A stretch of 64,000 nt of DNA from contig NZ_VTOW01000003.1 of the NCBI RefSeq assembly GCF_012184425.1, positions 124,001 to 188,000 of the forward strand. Reading direction: 5' to 3'. This document shows, piece by piece, positions 8,155 through 16,803 of the stretch. The notes under the pieces are model-generated. The model ran no database searches, was not told the origin of the DNA, and was given only the letters and a program-made list of their open reading frames with translations. The position numbers and the translations under genes were made by a program. Within the stretch, counting starts at the first letter, position 1; every line of letters begins with the position of its first letter. The DNA comes from Candidatus Manganitrophus noduliformans (GTDB lineage Bacteria > Nitrospirota > Nitrospiria > SBBL01 > Manganitrophaceae).

Positions 8155-9846
8155 ATGAAGAAAATAGCGGTTATTCTGGGGGGGATTGTTCTGGTTTTGA
8201 TCCTCATCCTCCTGTTGGCTCCGTTTTTGGTCGACCTCTCTTTTGTTAAATCGCGTTATTTGCCCCAGGTTGAAGCGGCATTGGGACGGTCGGTCGACGT
8301 CGGGAGCGTTCGCCTCTCGCTCTGGCCGCTTGGCGTTCAATTGAAAAATGTCGTTGTCCGGGATGATCCTCAATTCTCTCCCGAAGATTTTTTCCGGTCC
8401 GATTCAGTCGTTGTGAGCTTCCGGCTTCTTCCGCTCTTGCAGAAAAGGGTGGAAGTGGAGGAGCTTCTCATTCAAAGCCCGGCGCTCCAACTGATCCAGG
8501 ATGCGAGCGGAAAATGGAACACATCGACCCTCGGCGGCGGCGGGAAATCCCCGCCGGGGGGGGCAACATCCCCGCAGGAGCAACGTCCGATCGGAATTCT
8601 TGCGGACGAAGTGATCGTCAAAAACGGGCGGATCGCCTACGTTCGCCGTGTGAAAGGAGGGCCGCCGTTGTCGACGGCCGCGGAAGATTTCGATCTCAAC
8701 CTATCCAACCTTCAGTTGGGTGAGATCGCTTCGATCGATCTGGAGACACGGATCGAGCCGCAGGGGAAGCAGACAAGTTTGAAAGGACGGGTCGGACCGC
8801 TGACCACAGCGCTCAAACCGGAAACGATCGATCTTTCGGGAACCGTCGGGCGGAGCGATCTTCACCTCCAGGGGGGATACCAAAAAGGGCGCCTTCTCTT
8901 GACGGCGAATGCGAAGCAGGTCGATCTCGATGAGATCATGCTTCTTCTGCCGCAAGGGGGGTCTCCTCCACAGAAGACCTCACCTCCTCCGGGACCCCCT
9001 CCTTCCTCTCCGGGAGCGGCTCCGATGGAGGTTGATTTTAATCTGGAGGAGGTCCTGGTAAAAGGAATGACCATTTCGGATCTTTCCGGCCGGGCAAAGG
9101 TGAATCGAAGATGGGGCGCCCTGGAAGATCTCAGCGGCGATATTTGGGGCGGTCATTTTACAGGAAGCGGCCGGGTGGGCCTATCGAGCGGCGCTTTTCC
9201 ATTCATGACCGATTTCGCCCTGGAGAATGCTTCTCTCGGGTCGGTCATAAGGCAGTTTGTCCCGATTGACCCGGAGATTTTCAGCGGGGAGGCGTCGGTC
9301 GGACTGACGCTGCAGGGGAGCGGGGGGAGTTGGGGAGCGCTTTCAAAGACGTTGACGGGGAAGGGAGAATGGGAAGTGGGAGAAGGGGAGATTAAGAATG
9401 TGAACCTCTTGAGAGAGTCTCTCGCCACGCTTCAGATCCTCGATCAGGTTCAACTCCCGTTGGAGCCGAACACCCGATTTTCTTCCGCAAAGGGGGGGCT
9501 TCAGGTCGAGGCCGGCCGCATCGGGCTGAGCCGTCTTTCCATGGACAACCCTCTTTTTGATCTTTTGGGAGAAGGGGAGGTCGGATTGGACGGCCTTTAT
9601 CATCTTCTCGGCGAGATGAGACTGGCCGAGTCGGTCACACAGAAAATTCGAAGCACGCCGGTCGGGTCGCTCCTCCCGATGGAGAGAGGGAGATTGGAGA
9701 TCCCGATCGAAATTGCGGGGACCCCCCAAGGGGCCCGCCTCGCCTTGCGTGAAGAGGCGCTGAAAGAGACGGCGGCGAAGCAGCTTCGGGAAAGATTGAC
9801 AGAGAGGCTGGAGAAAGAGGGATTGGGAGGGCTACTGCAGAGATAG
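8155..9846 (+). CDS. AsmA-family inner-membrane protein
   Basis: A short cytoplasmic start (MKK) is followed by one hydrophobic helix of about 20 residues and a large periplasmic region. The signature after the helix (LPQVEAALGRSVDVGSV, then VRLSLWPLGVQLKNVVV) matches AsmA-like proteins, which are thought to bridge lipids or assist outer-membrane biogenesis. A proline-rich linker lies near residues 260-290, and the last third resembles the AsmA C-terminal repeat-beta region. The ATG at 8155 is chosen because the membrane anchor begins right after it; the open frame extends upstream to a TTG. TATAAT at 8122-8127 could be its -10 box, but the -35 is poor. Confidence 0.8.
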   Translation: MKKIAVILGGIVLVLILILLLAPFLVDLSFVKSRYLPQVEAALGRSVDVGSVRLSLWPLGVQLKNVVVRDDPQFSPEDFFRSDSVVVSFRLLPLLQKRVEVEELLIQSPALQLIQDASGKWNTSTLGGGGKSPPGGATSPQEQRPIGILADEVIVKNGRIAYVRRVKGGPPLSTAAEDFDLNLSNLQLGEIASIDLETRIEPQGKQTSLKGRVGPLTTALKPETIDLSGTVGRSDLHLQGGYQKGRLLLTANAKQVDLDEIMLLLPQGGSPPQKTSPPPGPPPSSPGAAPMEVDFNLEEVLVKGMTISDLSGRAKVNRRWGALEDLSGDIWGGHFTGSGRVGLSSGAFPFMTDFALENASLGSVIRQFVPIDPEIFSGEASVGLTLQGSGGSWGALSKTLTGKGEWEVGEGEIKNVNLLRESLATLQILDQVQLPLEPNTRFSSAKGGLQVEAGRIGLSRLSMDNPLFDLLGEGEVGLDGLYHLLGEMRLAESVTQKIRSTPVGSLLPMERGRLEIPIEIAGTPQGARLALREEALKETAAKQLRERLTERLEKEGLGGLLQR

Positions 9847-9960
9847 CTCCTCCCCCTGAACTCATCGGAACGACATCGGTTTGTAGATCATTCAAGAGGA
9901 GGCGGTTCGGGCCGCATTGCCGCTGCTAAGGAGGGCCGCCTGCTCGAAGCGCCTTTATCG

Positions 9961-9997
9961 AACGGTCAGGGCAGATCTCTCTCCTTGACCGTTTTTC
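9961..9997 (+). terminator. Intrinsic terminator downstream of the AsmA gene
   Basis: AACGGTCA (9961-9968) pairs with TGACCGTT (9986-9993), followed by TTTTTC on the plus strand. It overlaps the 3' end of the histone gene on the other strand, where no T-run follows, so it acts for plus-strand transcription only. Confidence 0.7.
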
Positions 9998-10148
9998 TTT
10001 TGTCCGCTCTGGCGCGTTCAATCGCTTCCATCGCGAGTTTTTCGACACGCTGACTGAGCGCCTGGAGAAATTCAGCGGAGGTGTTGAATTCGGATTTCTC
10101 TCGAATGAATTTCTTAATTTTCGAACTTACTACCAAGATATCGGCCAT
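9966..10148 (-). CDS. Bacterial singlet histone (histone-fold DNA-binding protein)
   Basis: The 60-residue protein is about the size of one histone fold. It shows ILVVSSKIKKFIREK (alpha-1), NTSAEFLQALSQRVEKLAMEAIERARADK (loop and long alpha-2) and the C-terminal RKTVKERDL, the hallmark loop-2/alpha-3 motif also seen in archaeal histones (GRKT-x-x-x-D). R51-T53 and the R51/D58 pair fit the conserved R-T and R-D clamp positions. Small singlet histones of this kind have been described in Bdellovibrio and Leptospira. A very good ribosome site AGGAGG lies 6 bases before the ATG, suggesting high expression. It is monocistronic, flanked by asmA-like and helicase genes. Confidence 0.88.
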   Translation of the reverse strand: MADILVVSSKIKKFIREKSEFNTSAEFLQALSQRVEKLAMEAIERARADKRKTVKERDLP

Positions 10149-10358
10149 TCATTTCCTCCTTCAGCTCTACGTTTACCCTATTGGAATACGAGAAAAGAAC
10201 TCTACGAAGTTCGCGATCTGTGATCGGGGATTCATTCTGCATCCAGTTAAAAATGTAGCATGAAAGAAGGAAGCCGCGCAACCAGAATTATTGAACGACT
10301 CCTCTCGTGTGAGATAAAAATGTCCGGCGCATCGGGCCTCGTCGAAGTCAATCGGTCC

Positions 10359-10387
10359 TTGCATTTTAGGAGACGGCAGGGTAATAT
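10359..10387 (+). promoter_or_regulatory. Candidate promoter for the DEAD-box helicase (leaderless layout)
   Basis: TTGCAT (10359-10364), a 17-base spacer and TAATAT (10382-10387) are followed by 9 bases and the ATG at 10397. No Shine-Dalgarno lies in the interval. Confidence 0.5.
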
Positions 10388-10396
10388 ATCAACGAT

Positions 10397-11662
10397 ATGC
10401 CTACTGAATTTCGATCGTTGCCGATTCCTCCTCCTGTTCTTGAGGGAATTGAGTCTCTCGGTTTTAAAGAATGTACTCCGATCCAGGAGGGGACTCTTCC
10501 CATCACCCTTGCCGGTAAGGATGTCGCGGGTCAGGCCCAGACCGGGACCGGAAAGACCGCCGCCTTTCTGATCGCCCTTTTTTCACGTCTTCTCAAAACC
10601 GAGCCTTCCCCTTCCTCCAAGCTCTCTTCTCCGCGGGCGATCGTCATCGCCCCGACGCGGGAACTGGTGATTCAAATCGCCAGAGAAGCAACCCTGCTCG
10701 GACAAAAGACCCCTTTTAACATCCAGGCCGTCTACGGCGGAATCGATTATCAGAAGCAGCGATCGATGCTGGCGGAGGGGGTCGATCTTCTCATCGGAAC
10801 GCCGGGACGACTGATCGATTATTATAAGCAAAAGGTCTACGACCTCCGCCGGGTGGAGGTCCTCGTGATCGATGAGGCCGACCGGATGTTCGATATGGGA
10901 TTTATCGCCGACCTTCGTTTCATGATGCGGCGTCTCCCTCCTTATCATAAGCGGCAGTCGATGCTCTTTTCCGCCACCCTCACGCAGCGCGTGATGGAGC
11001 TGGCTTATGAGCATATGAATAATCCGATCAAGATCGAAGTCTCTCCCGAGCAGATCACCGCAGAGAAGGTGGAACAGATCCTGTTCCATGTGGAGCGGAC
11101 AAAGAAGATCCCTCTCCTGCTCGGCTTGCTCAAGAGAGAAAGCTGGGAGCGGGTGTTGATTTTCGTCAATACCAAAAACCAGGGGGAGGTGTTGGCGAAT
11201 CGGCTGACCGAGCAAGGGTATCCGGCCCGTGCGATCACCGGCGACTTGCCGCAAAAACAGCGGATGAAGGCGTTGGAGCAATTCAAGGAGAGGAAGGTGC
11301 CGATCCTGGTCGCCACCGATGTCGCCTCGCGGGGGCTGCATATCGAGGGGGTCAGCCTCGTCGTGAATTACGATCTTCCCCAGGACCGGGAGGCGTATGT
11401 CCACCGGATCGGCCGGACCGCCCGCGCGGGCGCGGCGGGAAAGGCGTTGAGCCTGGCCGATGAGGAGTATGTCATGGCCCTGGAGGAAATCGAGGAGTAC
11501 ATCGGACAGAAGATTCCGGTCGAATGGCCGGAAGACGACCTCTTCGTTCAGCCCAAATCGATCCCTCATTCCGAGCGGATACAAAGAACGCGGCCGGCCC
11601 ATCCCCCTTCGCGCCCGACCAAGGGACGGCCTTCCTCTTCAAGGCCGAGAAGAAGCCGGTGA
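10397..11662 (+). CDS. DEAD-box ATP-dependent RNA helicase (RhlB/RhlE-like)
   Basis: The 421-residue protein carries the full helicase set: Q-motif near F23-Q30, motif I AQTGTGKT (47-54), motif Ia PTREL, motif II DEAD (159-162), motif III SAT (192-194), motif V TDVASRGLH and motif VI HRIGRTARAG. These enzymes unwind short RNA duplexes in ribosome assembly or mRNA decay. The C-terminal tail after about residue 385 is basic and proline/serine-rich, typical of RNA-binding extensions. RhlB-like order is suggested by the short core, but RhlE cannot be excluded. The start has no ribosome site and fits leaderless initiation. Confidence 0.93.
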   Translation: MPTEFRSLPIPPPVLEGIESLGFKECTPIQEGTLPITLAGKDVAGQAQTGTGKTAAFLIALFSRLLKTEPSPSSKLSSPRAIVIAPTRELVIQIAREATLLGQKTPFNIQAVYGGIDYQKQRSMLAEGVDLLIGTPGRLIDYYKQKVYDLRRVEVLVIDEADRMFDMGFIADLRFMMRRLPPYHKRQSMLFSATLTQRVMELAYEHMNNPIKIEVSPEQITAEKVEQILFHVERTKKIPLLLGLLKRESWERVLIFVNTKNQGEVLANRLTEQGYPARAITGDLPQKQRMKALEQFKERKVPILVATDVASRGLHIEGVSLVVNYDLPQDREAYVHRIGRTARAGAAGKALSLADEEYVMALEEIEEYIGQKIPVEWPEDDLFVQPKSIPHSERIQRTRPAHPPSRPTKGRPSSSRPRRSR

Positions 11663-11686
11663 TCGGCCCCCTTCCATCGGCTTTTT
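11653..11686 (+). terminator. Possible weak terminator at the helicase 3' end
   Basis: AAGCCG (11653-11658) can pair with CGGCTT (11678-11683), followed by TTTTT. The stem is only 6 bp and overlaps the stop codon region, so efficiency is doubtful. Confidence 0.35.
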
Positions 11687-11708
11687 CCATTCTAATCTTC
11701 CATAAATT

Positions 11709-12362
11709 ATGCAATACGGTCCCGGCTTCTTTTTAAATCTGTGGCACCTCCTCGGGCTTTCCTTCTGGCATTTCGTCTTCAAGTGGATCAATCACGTCGA
11801 GGTCTTCGGCGAAGAAAATATCCCAAAACGGGGAGAGGAGGGGGTGATGCTTTTGTACAACCACATCTCGGCGATCGATCCCTTTCTGGTGGGGGCCACC
11901 AGCATGCCTTTTTTCTCCCCCGTCTGGTGGCGCGCCCCGGGGAAGGAAGAGCTGTTCGGCATTCCGATCGTTCGGACGATTCTTTCCTCCTGGGGGGCTT
12001 TTCCGGTCCGGCGGGGAAAACGCGATCTGGCGGCAATGCAAAAAATGGCGGAAATGCTGTCGCATTCGGTCGTGGTGATCGCGCCGGAGGGGAGGCGTTC
12101 TTCCGACGGCGCGCTCCAGCCGGGGCGGGCCGGTGTCGGAAAGATCCTTTACGACGCGCGCCCGCGAAAGGTGATTCCGGTCCGGGTGCGGGGGGTCGAT
12201 CAGATTTTACCGGTCGGGAAGATCCTTCCCCGAATCGGAAAGAAGACGACCATCACCTATGGATCTCCGATCAACCTTTCAATTTATTATTCCCTCCCCG
12301 ATACGGTCGAAACTTCCCAGCGAATTGTTGATACAATAATGGAAGAGATCGCGAAGTTATAG
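11709..12362 (+). CDS. 1-acyl-glycerol-3-phosphate acyltransferase family protein (PlsC-like)
   Basis: The 217-residue protein has the acyltransferase signature NHxxxxD (NHISAIDPF, H52 and D57) and the later motif PEGRRSSDG (about 126-134), with an N-terminal hydrophobic helix near residues 8-28 for membrane attachment. The family transfers acyl chains onto lysophosphatidic acid or related lipids at the inner-membrane face. Which lipid is acylated here is unknown. No good ribosome site precedes the ATG. The mtgA-like gene begins 25 bases after its stop, so the pair may form an envelope-synthesis operon. Confidence 0.87.
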   Translation: MQYGPGFFLNLWHLLGLSFWHFVFKWINHVEVFGEENIPKRGEEGVMLLYNHISAIDPFLVGATSMPFFSPVWWRAPGKEELFGIPIVRTILSSWGAFPVRRGKRDLAAMQKMAEMLSHSVVVIAPEGRRSSDGALQPGRAGVGKILYDARPRKVIPVRVRGVDQILPVGKILPRIGKKTTITYGSPINLSIYYSLPDTVETSQRIVDTIMEEIAKL

Positions 12363-12387
12363 CGCGTTCACGTCCGGTGAGATCAAC

Positions 12388-13185
12388 ATGAAACGGGTAA
12401 GGCTTCGATCGGTTGTTTTTCTTTGTCTCTTCATTATCCCCATCTCCGTAGGAGCCTATCTCTTCTCCTACTGGCCGGAGGTGGAGCGGCTGGCCAAAAC
12501 CAATCCGAAAACGACGGCCTTGATCGAAGCGCGGAGGGCGAAGGGAAAAAAAGAGGCGTCGATCTCGCTCGCCGCGCGCTGGCGGCCCCTTGGCCAGATC
12601 TCGCCCCACCTTCAGCGCGCCGTCGTCCTTGCGGAGGATGCGCGTTTTTACCAACATCAGGGATTCGATTGGGAGGCGATCGTGGAGGCGGCCGAACGGG
12701 ACTGGGCGGCGAAATCGTTCGAATACGGCGGGAGCACGATCAGCCAGCAGCTGGTCAAGAACCTCTATCTCTCTTCGGAGAAGAGCCCGATTCGAAAGAT
12801 AAAGGAAGCGTTGATCACCTCGGTGATGGAGGCGAAGTTGAAAAAGCGGCGCATTCTGGAGGTTTACCTCAATGTGGTGGAGTGGGGAGAGGGGATTTAT
12901 GGCGCGGAGGCGGCCGCCGACCATTATTTTTCCAAGCCTGCGGCGGAGTTGGCCCCTCAAGAGGCGGCTTTTCTGGCGGCGATTCTTCCAGCCCCCCGTT
13001 ATTACCAGAATCGCCGGTCGACCCCTTATCTACGAAAGCGGATCGATTCCATTCTTCAGGCAATGCAAAAACGCTATCCGGAGACCCGGATGGCGATGGA
13101 AAAGGAAATTCCAAAAGAAAGGACGATAGAAAACTCAGAGGGACCGGAAGGGGTGGAGAGAGCGACTACCCCTCAAACTCCTTAG
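12388..13185 (+). CDS. mtgA: Monofunctional peptidoglycan glycosyltransferase
   Basis: This is a GT51 transglycosylase that polymerises lipid II into glycan strands in the periplasm. An N-terminal signal-anchor (about 8-28) precedes the catalytic domain; the catalytic Glu is E83 in the LAEDARFYQHQG motif, and the second conserved block GGSTISQQLVKN lies at 114-125, followed by KIKEALITSVMEAKLKKRRILEVYLN. No transpeptidase domain follows, so it is monofunctional. The C-terminal 25 residues are polar and non-conserved, and the last 20 bases overlap the 3' end of the convergent PilZ gene. Confidence 0.95.
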   Translation: MKRVRLRSVVFLCLFIIPISVGAYLFSYWPEVERLAKTNPKTTALIEARRAKGKKEASISLAARWRPLGQISPHLQRAVVLAEDARFYQHQGFDWEAIVEAAERDWAAKSFEYGGSTISQQLVKNLYLSSEKSPIRKIKEALITSVMEAKLKKRRILEVYLNVVEWGEGIYGAEAAADHYFSKPAAELAPQEAAFLAAILPAPRYYQNRRSTPYLRKRIDSILQAMQKRYPETRMAMEKEIPKERTIENSEGPEGVERATTPQTP

Positions 13186-13504
13186 CCATTTCGATATGCG
13201 AGAGGATCACGAAATGGTTCTCTTCCGAGATCTCTTCGGAAAACTCGATCCCACCGGTCTGAAGGTGGCCGAAATTTTTGGCCCACCGAATGATCCCGTT
13301 CACCGATTCCGAGTGGACAGCCCCCTGCTCGTCATTGAAGTAAAACGTCAATGAGACTTCGCTTTTCGGGGCAAGCGGGGTGAGGCAGCAGACGCCGACC
13401 CCTTTGTAGCTGAAATTGACCGCGACGCCATGGACACGGAAATCGTTCGATTCGATCTTCGCTTCGACAAAAATACTATATCTTCTTAGCTTCCGCTGTT
13501 TCAT
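13166..13504 (-). CDS. PilZ-domain protein
   Basis: The 112-residue single-domain protein carries the c-di-GMP binding signature: RxxxR at R4-R8 (RKLRR) and an (D/N)xSxxG-like block NFSYKG, followed by alternating beta-strands of a PilZ barrel. Such proteins act as c-di-GMP receptors. It lies 19 bases after the glyoxalase-fold gene and is probably co-transcribed with it. Its last codons overlap mtgA on the other strand. With two diguanylate cyclases nearby, a c-di-GMP role is plausible, but the partner is unknown. Confidence 0.82.
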   Translation of the reverse strand: MKQRKLRRYSIFVEAKIESNDFRVHGVAVNFSYKGVGVCCLTPLAPKSEVSLTFYFNDEQGAVHSESVNGIIRWAKNFGHLQTGGIEFSEEISEENHFVILSHIEMAKEFEG

Positions 13505-13523
13505 CTTCTCCTCTTCTTGGAAG

Positions 13524-13928
13524 TCAACCGACCTCTTTTTCTAAGAGAACGATCTCTTCTCCATCGGGGCCTTGAATCATCGCAGCCCGCTCCCCCGGGA
13601 CCGGCTCATAGGGGGGTTTGATCACCGGCACGTTTGCTTCCATGAGGCGCCGGACCGCCTCCTCTAAATCGTTTACCCGAAAACCGATCGAGATCGGACC
13701 GACTGAATTGGGACTCCACGGTTTGATCAGCGCTTGTTCCGGCTTGCCGCTGTAAAGCTCGATCCGTCCTGTTCCGGAATCAAACCAAATAATTTTTCTC
13801 CCTTTGGGGGTTTTCTCTTCTTTGATCCGGACCAAACCGAGGGTCTCGCCGTAGAAGGCGGCGGAGCGTTCCAGGTCGGCCGTTTGGATAGCGATGTGGT
13901 GAATCTGGAAGTATGAATCGTTTCTCAT
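13524..13928 (-). CDS. VOC-family (glyoxalase/dioxygenase fold) protein
   Basis: The 134-residue protein has the paired beta-alpha-beta-beta-beta modules of the vicinal oxygen chelate superfamily: IHHIAIQTADLERSAAFYGETLGL at the N-terminus supplies the first metal histidine region, and the second half ends in MIQGPDGEEIVLLE with the usual metal-binding glutamate. Members include glyoxalase I, epimerases and dioxygenases; substrate cannot be told from sequence. A ribosome site GAGGAT lies upstream of the ATG. It heads a two-gene unit with the PilZ gene. Confidence 0.85.
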   Translation of the reverse strand: MRNDSYFQIHHIAIQTADLERSAAFYGETLGLVRIKEEKTPKGRKIIWFDSGTGRIELYSGKPEQALIKPWSPNSVGPISIGFRVNDLEEAVRRLMEANVPVIKPPYEPVPGERAAMIQGPDGEEIVLLEKEVG

Positions 13929-13948
13929 CCGATCCTCATAAAGTGACC

Positions 13949-13977
13949 ATCTTACTTCTGGAAGTATAACATGTCAA
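13949..13977 (-). promoter_or_regulatory. Sigma70-type promoter for the VOC-PilZ unit
   Basis: On the minus strand TTGACA (13972-13977) and TAAGAT (13949-13954) are 17 bases apart. The leader would be about 13 bases and contains a GAGGAT ribosome site. Confidence 0.65.
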
Positions 13978-14073
13978 TTCGTGATGCGCTTGATCGACAG
14001 GTTCATCACGGAATCGAGGGTGATCCGGCGGTTCAACCGACCGACGCACCGGTCCGTTGCAACGTCTCCGCTG

Positions 14074-14103
14074 TTGACACTTCGGGCGGCGAAGTGCTAA
14101 CCT
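14074..14103 (+). promoter_or_regulatory. Promoter with a palindrome inside its spacer, before the delta-60 gene
   Basis: TTGACA (14074-14079) and TAACCT (14098-14103) are 18 bases apart. A 7-bp inverted repeat, CACTTCG (14078-14084) and CGAAGTG (14090-14096) around GGCGG, fills the spacer, an arrangement that can host a repressor or a MerR-like activator. Confidence 0.45.
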
Positions 14104-14176
14104 CAGATGGGTTTTATTAAGACCAAAGTGGGATAGGCCGCGGTCGGTGAGCGTTCTATCCGTAGTGGGGAGAGGC

Positions 14177-16738
14177 ATGTTTTACCGAACACAAAGAAGC
14201 GTCGCTTTTTGGGCGATTTATTTCCTTTTCACCTTGATGTTCCTGGCCGCCTGCGGCGGGGGTGGAGGCGGCGGCGGAACCGGCGGAGGAGCGCCGGGAA
14301 CCAATACAGGCGGACCTCCGGGATCCGCATCAGGGCGACTGGATGCCGGTTTCGGGGTGAACGGCAAAGTGGTGACTTCTCTGGGAAAGACGCGTAATGC
14401 GATATACGGTATGACGGTTCAGCCCGACGGGAAAACCATTATCGTCGGGGAAATGATAAACGCCACGCTCGATTTTTTTGTGTTGGCGCGGTTCAATGTG
14501 GATGGAACTTTCGATAACAGCTTTGGAAACGACGGTAAGGTGGTCATCCCTTTTGGGAGCCGTTTCGATTTTCTTCAGGCGATTATTCTTCAGCCGGACG
14601 GCAAAATCGTCGTGGCCGGAGGATATTTTAACGGAAACGATTACGACTTCGGTCTCCTTCGGTTTCAATCGAATGGCGATCCTGATCCATCTTTCGGTAT
14701 AGAAGGGGGGGTGACGACCCCCATCGGGTTCAGCGATGAATCGATCCGCGCCATCGGTATCCAAACAGACGGGAAGATTGTTGTGGCGGGTTTTTCAAGG
14801 AATGGGAGCAATAACGACTTCGCCGTCGTGCGTTATCTGACCGACGGCCACCTTGATTTGCAGTTTGGAACGGCGGGGAAGGTAGTGACTTCGTTCGGTA
14901 GCGGAGATGATTCAATCCTTGCGCTGGCGATTCAGGCCGACGGGAAGATTGTGACCGGAGGGTCGGTTGATACCGGAAGCACCGGCAGCAACTTGGATTT
15001 TGGGATGGCCCGATACAACGCGAACGGGGATCTCGATCTGAGCTTTGGGTCCGGAGGCAAAGTGGTCACCGCCGTCGGTGTCAGCGATGATTTCATACGG
15101 GCCATTACGATCCAGCCTGATGGAAAAATCATTGCGGGTGGGGAATCGTATGACGGGTTGGGTTTTCCCAATTTTGCGCTGGCGCGCTTCGATTCGAACG
15201 GAAGCCTCGATCCTCTCTTCGGCTCGGGAGGTGGAAAGATCGTCACGCCGGTCGGCCAGGCGGGCGCTATTTTCTCTCTAGCGCTGCAACAAGATGGGAA
15301 AATCGTGGGAGCGGGATACGCTTCCGTCGGAAACAACGAAGACTTCGCCTTGGTCCGGTTCAACATGGATGGTTCTTTGGATGACCATTTCGGTGCGGGA
15401 GGGAAGGTAACCACCGCGATCTGGAGCGGTTCGGAATTTATCGAATCGGTTATTATTCAGACGGACGGAAAACTTGTGGCGGCTGGAAGGGTCTTCCAGG
15501 GCAAGAACGAGGATACAGGACTCCTGCGGTATAACCTCGACGGAAGCCTGGATCAAACTTTCGGCACGGAAGGAGGCATCCTGATCCATTTTGGTGAGGG
15601 AGACGATTTCCTTTTATCGGTCGCCGTTCAACCTGACGGCAAGGTCATTGCGGCCGGCTGGTCCTTTAACGGCCTCGATAACGATTTTGCCTTGGTCCGC
15701 TATCATTCAAACGGGAACCTTGATACCACCTTCGGAAATGAGGGGAAGGTGATCACCGATTTTGGTTTCGGGGGGGACGGAATCCGTGCGATGGTTATAC
15801 AGCCTGATGGAAAAATCGTCGTGGGCGGCGAGACCTTTAATGGAATCAATGTTGATTTCGCATTGGCCCGATACCAGCCGAGCGGGCTCCTCGACCCTGA
15901 ATTTGGAAATGGAGGAATGGTGACCGTTGGGATCGGCCCCGGCGACAACCGGATCTATGCGCTCGCCCTTGCGCCGGATGGAAAGATCGTGGCCGCCGGG
16001 TCTTTCTATAACGGGAGCAGCGACGACTTTGCCCTAGTCCGGCTGCAGACAAACGGGGCTCTTGATACAACATTCGGACAGCGAGGGGTGGTTCGGACCG
16101 GGATCGGCGGCGGGGATGACATCGCCCAAGCGGTCAAACTGCAATCCGACGGGAAAATCGTGGCGGCGGGAATGTCGGAAAGCGGGGGCGTTTTTCAAGC
16201 GGCCTTGGTCCGTTACGATTCAAATGGAGCGCGCGATTTGACCTTTGGCATCGTCGGTGTCGTGACCTCCGACTGGGGACCGGACGAAGATGTGATTGCT
16301 GCCATGGAGATGACCTCGGACGGGAAGATCCTTGTCGCAGGACAATCATTGAATGAGCGCGACGACGATTTCTTTCTGGCCCGGTATGAACAAAGTGGAG
16401 GGCTCGATCCGACCTTCGGAAACAACGGGACGGTTCGGACCGCCATCGGAACGGGAGGGGAGGCGGCCACCTCGTTAGTTCTTCAATCGGACGGCAAGAT
16501 CATTGCGGCAGGGATCAGCTTCAACGGCGAGAACGATGACTTCGCCGTGGTCCGCTATCAACCCGACGGCGATCTTGACCCGACGTTTGGGGACGATGGA
16601 AAGATCACCACCCCGATCGGTCTTGGCGACGATTCGTGGGGGATGGCTCTTCAGCCGGACGGTAAGATTGTTGTTGCCGGCAACACTTTCCAGGAAACCA
16701 ACGGTTTTGATTTTGCTTTGGTCCGCTACTTGCCGTAA
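14177..16738 (+). CDS. Delta-60 repeat lipoprotein
   Basis: The 853-residue protein starts with a lipoprotein signal peptide ending in the lipobox LAAC, then a glycine-rich linker and 14 copies of a roughly 52-60-residue delta-60 repeat, each containing a motif like QPDGKIVVAG followed by FALVRYxxxGxLDxxFG. These repeats form a beta-propeller-like surface domain of unknown function. It should be exported and lipid-anchored. The ATG at 14177 is preferred over an upstream GTG because a GGGGAGAGG ribosome site fits and the signal peptide begins there. The repeats differ in sequence, so this is an old expansion rather than a recent tandem duplication. Confidence 0.88.
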   Translation: MFYRTQRSVAFWAIYFLFTLMFLAACGGGGGGGGTGGGAPGTNTGGPPGSASGRLDAGFGVNGKVVTSLGKTRNAIYGMTVQPDGKTIIVGEMINATLDFFVLARFNVDGTFDNSFGNDGKVVIPFGSRFDFLQAIILQPDGKIVVAGGYFNGNDYDFGLLRFQSNGDPDPSFGIEGGVTTPIGFSDESIRAIGIQTDGKIVVAGFSRNGSNNDFAVVRYLTDGHLDLQFGTAGKVVTSFGSGDDSILALAIQADGKIVTGGSVDTGSTGSNLDFGMARYNANGDLDLSFGSGGKVVTAVGVSDDFIRAITIQPDGKIIAGGESYDGLGFPNFALARFDSNGSLDPLFGSGGGKIVTPVGQAGAIFSLALQQDGKIVGAGYASVGNNEDFALVRFNMDGSLDDHFGAGGKVTTAIWSGSEFIESVIIQTDGKLVAAGRVFQGKNEDTGLLRYNLDGSLDQTFGTEGGILIHFGEGDDFLLSVAVQPDGKVIAAGWSFNGLDNDFALVRYHSNGNLDTTFGNEGKVITDFGFGGDGIRAMVIQPDGKIVVGGETFNGINVDFALARYQPSGLLDPEFGNGGMVTVGIGPGDNRIYALALAPDGKIVAAGSFYNGSSDDFALVRLQTNGALDTTFGQRGVVRTGIGGGDDIAQAVKLQSDGKIVAAGMSESGGVFQAALVRYDSNGARDLTFGIVGVVTSDWGPDEDVIAAMEMTSDGKILVAGQSLNERDDDFFLARYEQSGGLDPTFGNNGTVRTAIGTGGEAATSLVLQSDGKIIAAGISFNGENDDFAVVRYQPDGDLDPTFGDDGKITTPIGLGDDSWGMALQPDGKIVVAGNTFQETNGFDFALVRYLP

Positions 16739-16803
16739 CCCGAGATTGCGGCCATCTTAGTGGAATCGTCTCCATCGGGAATTCCTTCATCAGAGCTTTT
16801 GAA

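Noticed and set aside
10583-11602. Minus-strand open frame of 339 codons across the DEAD-box helicase
   Set aside because: All helicase motifs lie on the plus strand; the antisense product has no domain.
14300-16738. Delta-60 repeats as a recent DNA tandem repeat or CRISPR-like array
   Set aside because: Repeats are similar only at protein level, vary in length, and lack conserved DNA units or spacers.
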